DNA of 64,000 nt, taken from contig NC_074726.1 of assembly GCF_947242115.1 (NCBI RefSeq), forward strand, positions 5,511,951-5,575,950. The letters are read 5' to 3'. Below, one piece after another: positions 62,945 to 64,000 of the stretch. Under the pieces are notes generated by a model that saw only the letters and a list, made by a program, of their open reading frames with translations, had not been told where the DNA came from and did no database searches. Made by a program: the position numbers and the translations under genes. How positions within the stretch are numbered: position 1 is the stretch's first letter; every line of letters starts with the position of its first letter. The DNA comes from Biomphalaria glabrata (lineage: Eukaryota > Mollusca > Gastropoda > Planorbidae).

Positions 62945-63655
62945 TCTTTCTTTCCTTGTGGTACAATAATAAATTATGTGATATTGTTTTGGTTATGGTT
63001 GTTGTTTTTTAAACTCTACTCTTAAATCTACTTTTGTTGTTTTTTTTCTTTTTGTCTTTTTGTATTATAGTTAAGAAATTACAAAATGAAACAAAAATCT
63101 GTCACTAATACAATTTATAGATGCTATAAATTAAATTCTTATATCGAGTCGCCCCACCCCTATTCTTAAATGTCAAATGCAATCATTAGCAGAAATTATA
63201 AAAAGGAGCGAGGATAAATCGTTTCCATTCTACCGCCCCTTCCCTTTCCAGACAGAGTTTATGTAATTTCACATGAATTTATCATATTATTTTAAGAAAG
63301 ACTTTGCTTTGGAAAAGTTAGAATTCAAACAAAAATGTTAAGTATAAAAATCACGATTGAGATAAGTCGTTTTTTTTTTTAACCTTTACTCAATCTAATA
63401 TTATTCTAGTTAAATTTGGGGCAAAATCTCACAATTTATGCTTAAATTTTTATTGAATATTATTTATCGAATTTTTTTTTTCGGCGGCGATCCTTATTTG
63501 CCTTAATTAATCTAAATATGTGGGGTATCTGATCTTTTCAAGGAACAAATAAGTTTTATTTGCAATGTATTAAGGGCCTATAAATTCATATTACAATATT
63601 TTCAAATACAATATTATTCAAAAGGTCCTTTTTTAATAGGATGAATAATGAGCTT
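62945..63655. other. Intergenic AT-rich DNA, no gene seen
   Basis: Poly-T and poly-A runs; no coding frame, hairpin or known repeat recognised. Confidence 0.5.
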
Positions 63656-63656
63656 A

Positions 63657-64000
63657 AGGTAAGAAGAATGCGTTTCTTCAATGAAGAATGCAAGAAAACG
63701 CTTTTAGCGTCGGGGCTTCGCCCTGAAACTCACTGGTTAATAGTGAGCTGTAAATTTCAGGAGCAGGCGTTTCTGCAGTGAAAAATGCAAGAAAACTCTT
63801 TTGGCATCGGGGCTTCGCCCTGAAACTCACTGTTGAATAGTGAGCTGTAGATGTCAGAAGCAGGCGTTTATGCAGTGAAAAATGCAAGAAAACGCTTTTG
63901 GCGTCGGGGCTTCGCCCAGAACTCCACTAATAGATAAAGAGCTGTAGATGTCAGGAGCAGGCGTTTCTGCAGTGAAAAATGCAAGAAAACGCTTATGGCG
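63657..64000. repeat. ~97-bp tandem repeat running off the window
   Basis: The word CAAGAAAAC recurs at 63691, 63788, 63884 and 63982 (spacings 97, 96, 98). Each unit holds GGCTTCGCCC, ACTCACTGNTNAATAGTGAG (a small hairpin) and GCAGGCGTTTCTGCAGTGAA. About 3.5 copies are visible. Confidence 0.92.

Overview
The window looks like gene-poor, repeat-rich nuclear DNA of a mollusc, most likely a freshwater pulmonate snail of the Biomphalaria/Bulinus kind. The reasons are spliced genes with GT-AG introns of 0.1-3 kb, a tandem cluster of AIG1/GIMAP-type GTPase genes (a family known to be expanded in snails and bivalves), many tRNA-derived SINEs, decayed LINE ends and AT-rich intergenic DNA. The species call is inference; the gene calls come from reading frames and splice phases checked by hand.

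Region 1 (1-26.3 kb, + strand): after a 1.45 kb purine (GA) tract, one multi-exon gene can be followed from an internal exon at 1681 to a stop at 26281. Its first ~360 readable residues are predicted alpha-helical (HEAT/ARM-like in feel, family not recognised). A serine/threonine-rich linker with two YxxM motifs follows, then a Src-like tyrosine kinase domain with three unusual features: one of three glycines left in the glycine loop, HCD instead of HRD in the catalytic loop, and no tyrosine in the activation segment. No SH2 or SH3 domain is seen. Introns hold a 20-bp minisatellite with about 30 TGACTCA (AP-1-like) sites, a solo LTR, LTR and LINE fossils and several SINE families.

Region 2 (26.3-37.8 kb): no host gene recognised. 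It holds a 32-bp minisatellite, a 39-bp minisatellite of ~2.2 kb with a higher-order pattern, a 2.6 kb hAT-type element with perfect 8-bp target duplications (carrying nested insertions), and a small hAT MITE.

Region 3 (37.8-62.5 kb, + strand): three tandem AIG1/GIMAP-like genes at 37850-39088, 47049-50892 and 58675-62499. Each has a short or low-complexity N-terminal coding part, then an intron ending just before the G1 strand of the GTPase, then one long exon carrying the AIG1 domain and a coiled-coil tail. The intron before the GTPase exon carries a tandem repeat in every copy (TAGA, a 45-bp minisatellite, GATA). The first copy has lost the P-loop lysine; the other two look able to bind GTP. 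A perfect 39-bp-arm hairpin lies just past the poly(A) signal of the first copy. Between copies lie LINE fragments, an LTR-retrotransposon 3' end, a hAT MITE with 8-bp duplications and a 2.3 kb 20-bp minisatellite split by a LINE end.

Region 4 (62.5-64 kb): a LINE scrap, AT-rich DNA and the start of a ~97-bp tandem repeat that runs off the window.

How the genes may relate: GIMAP proteins are membrane- or self-assembling GTPases tied to immune cells, and the kinase looks like a signalling protein, so an immune signalling neighbourhood is possible. Nothing in the sequence links the two functionally.
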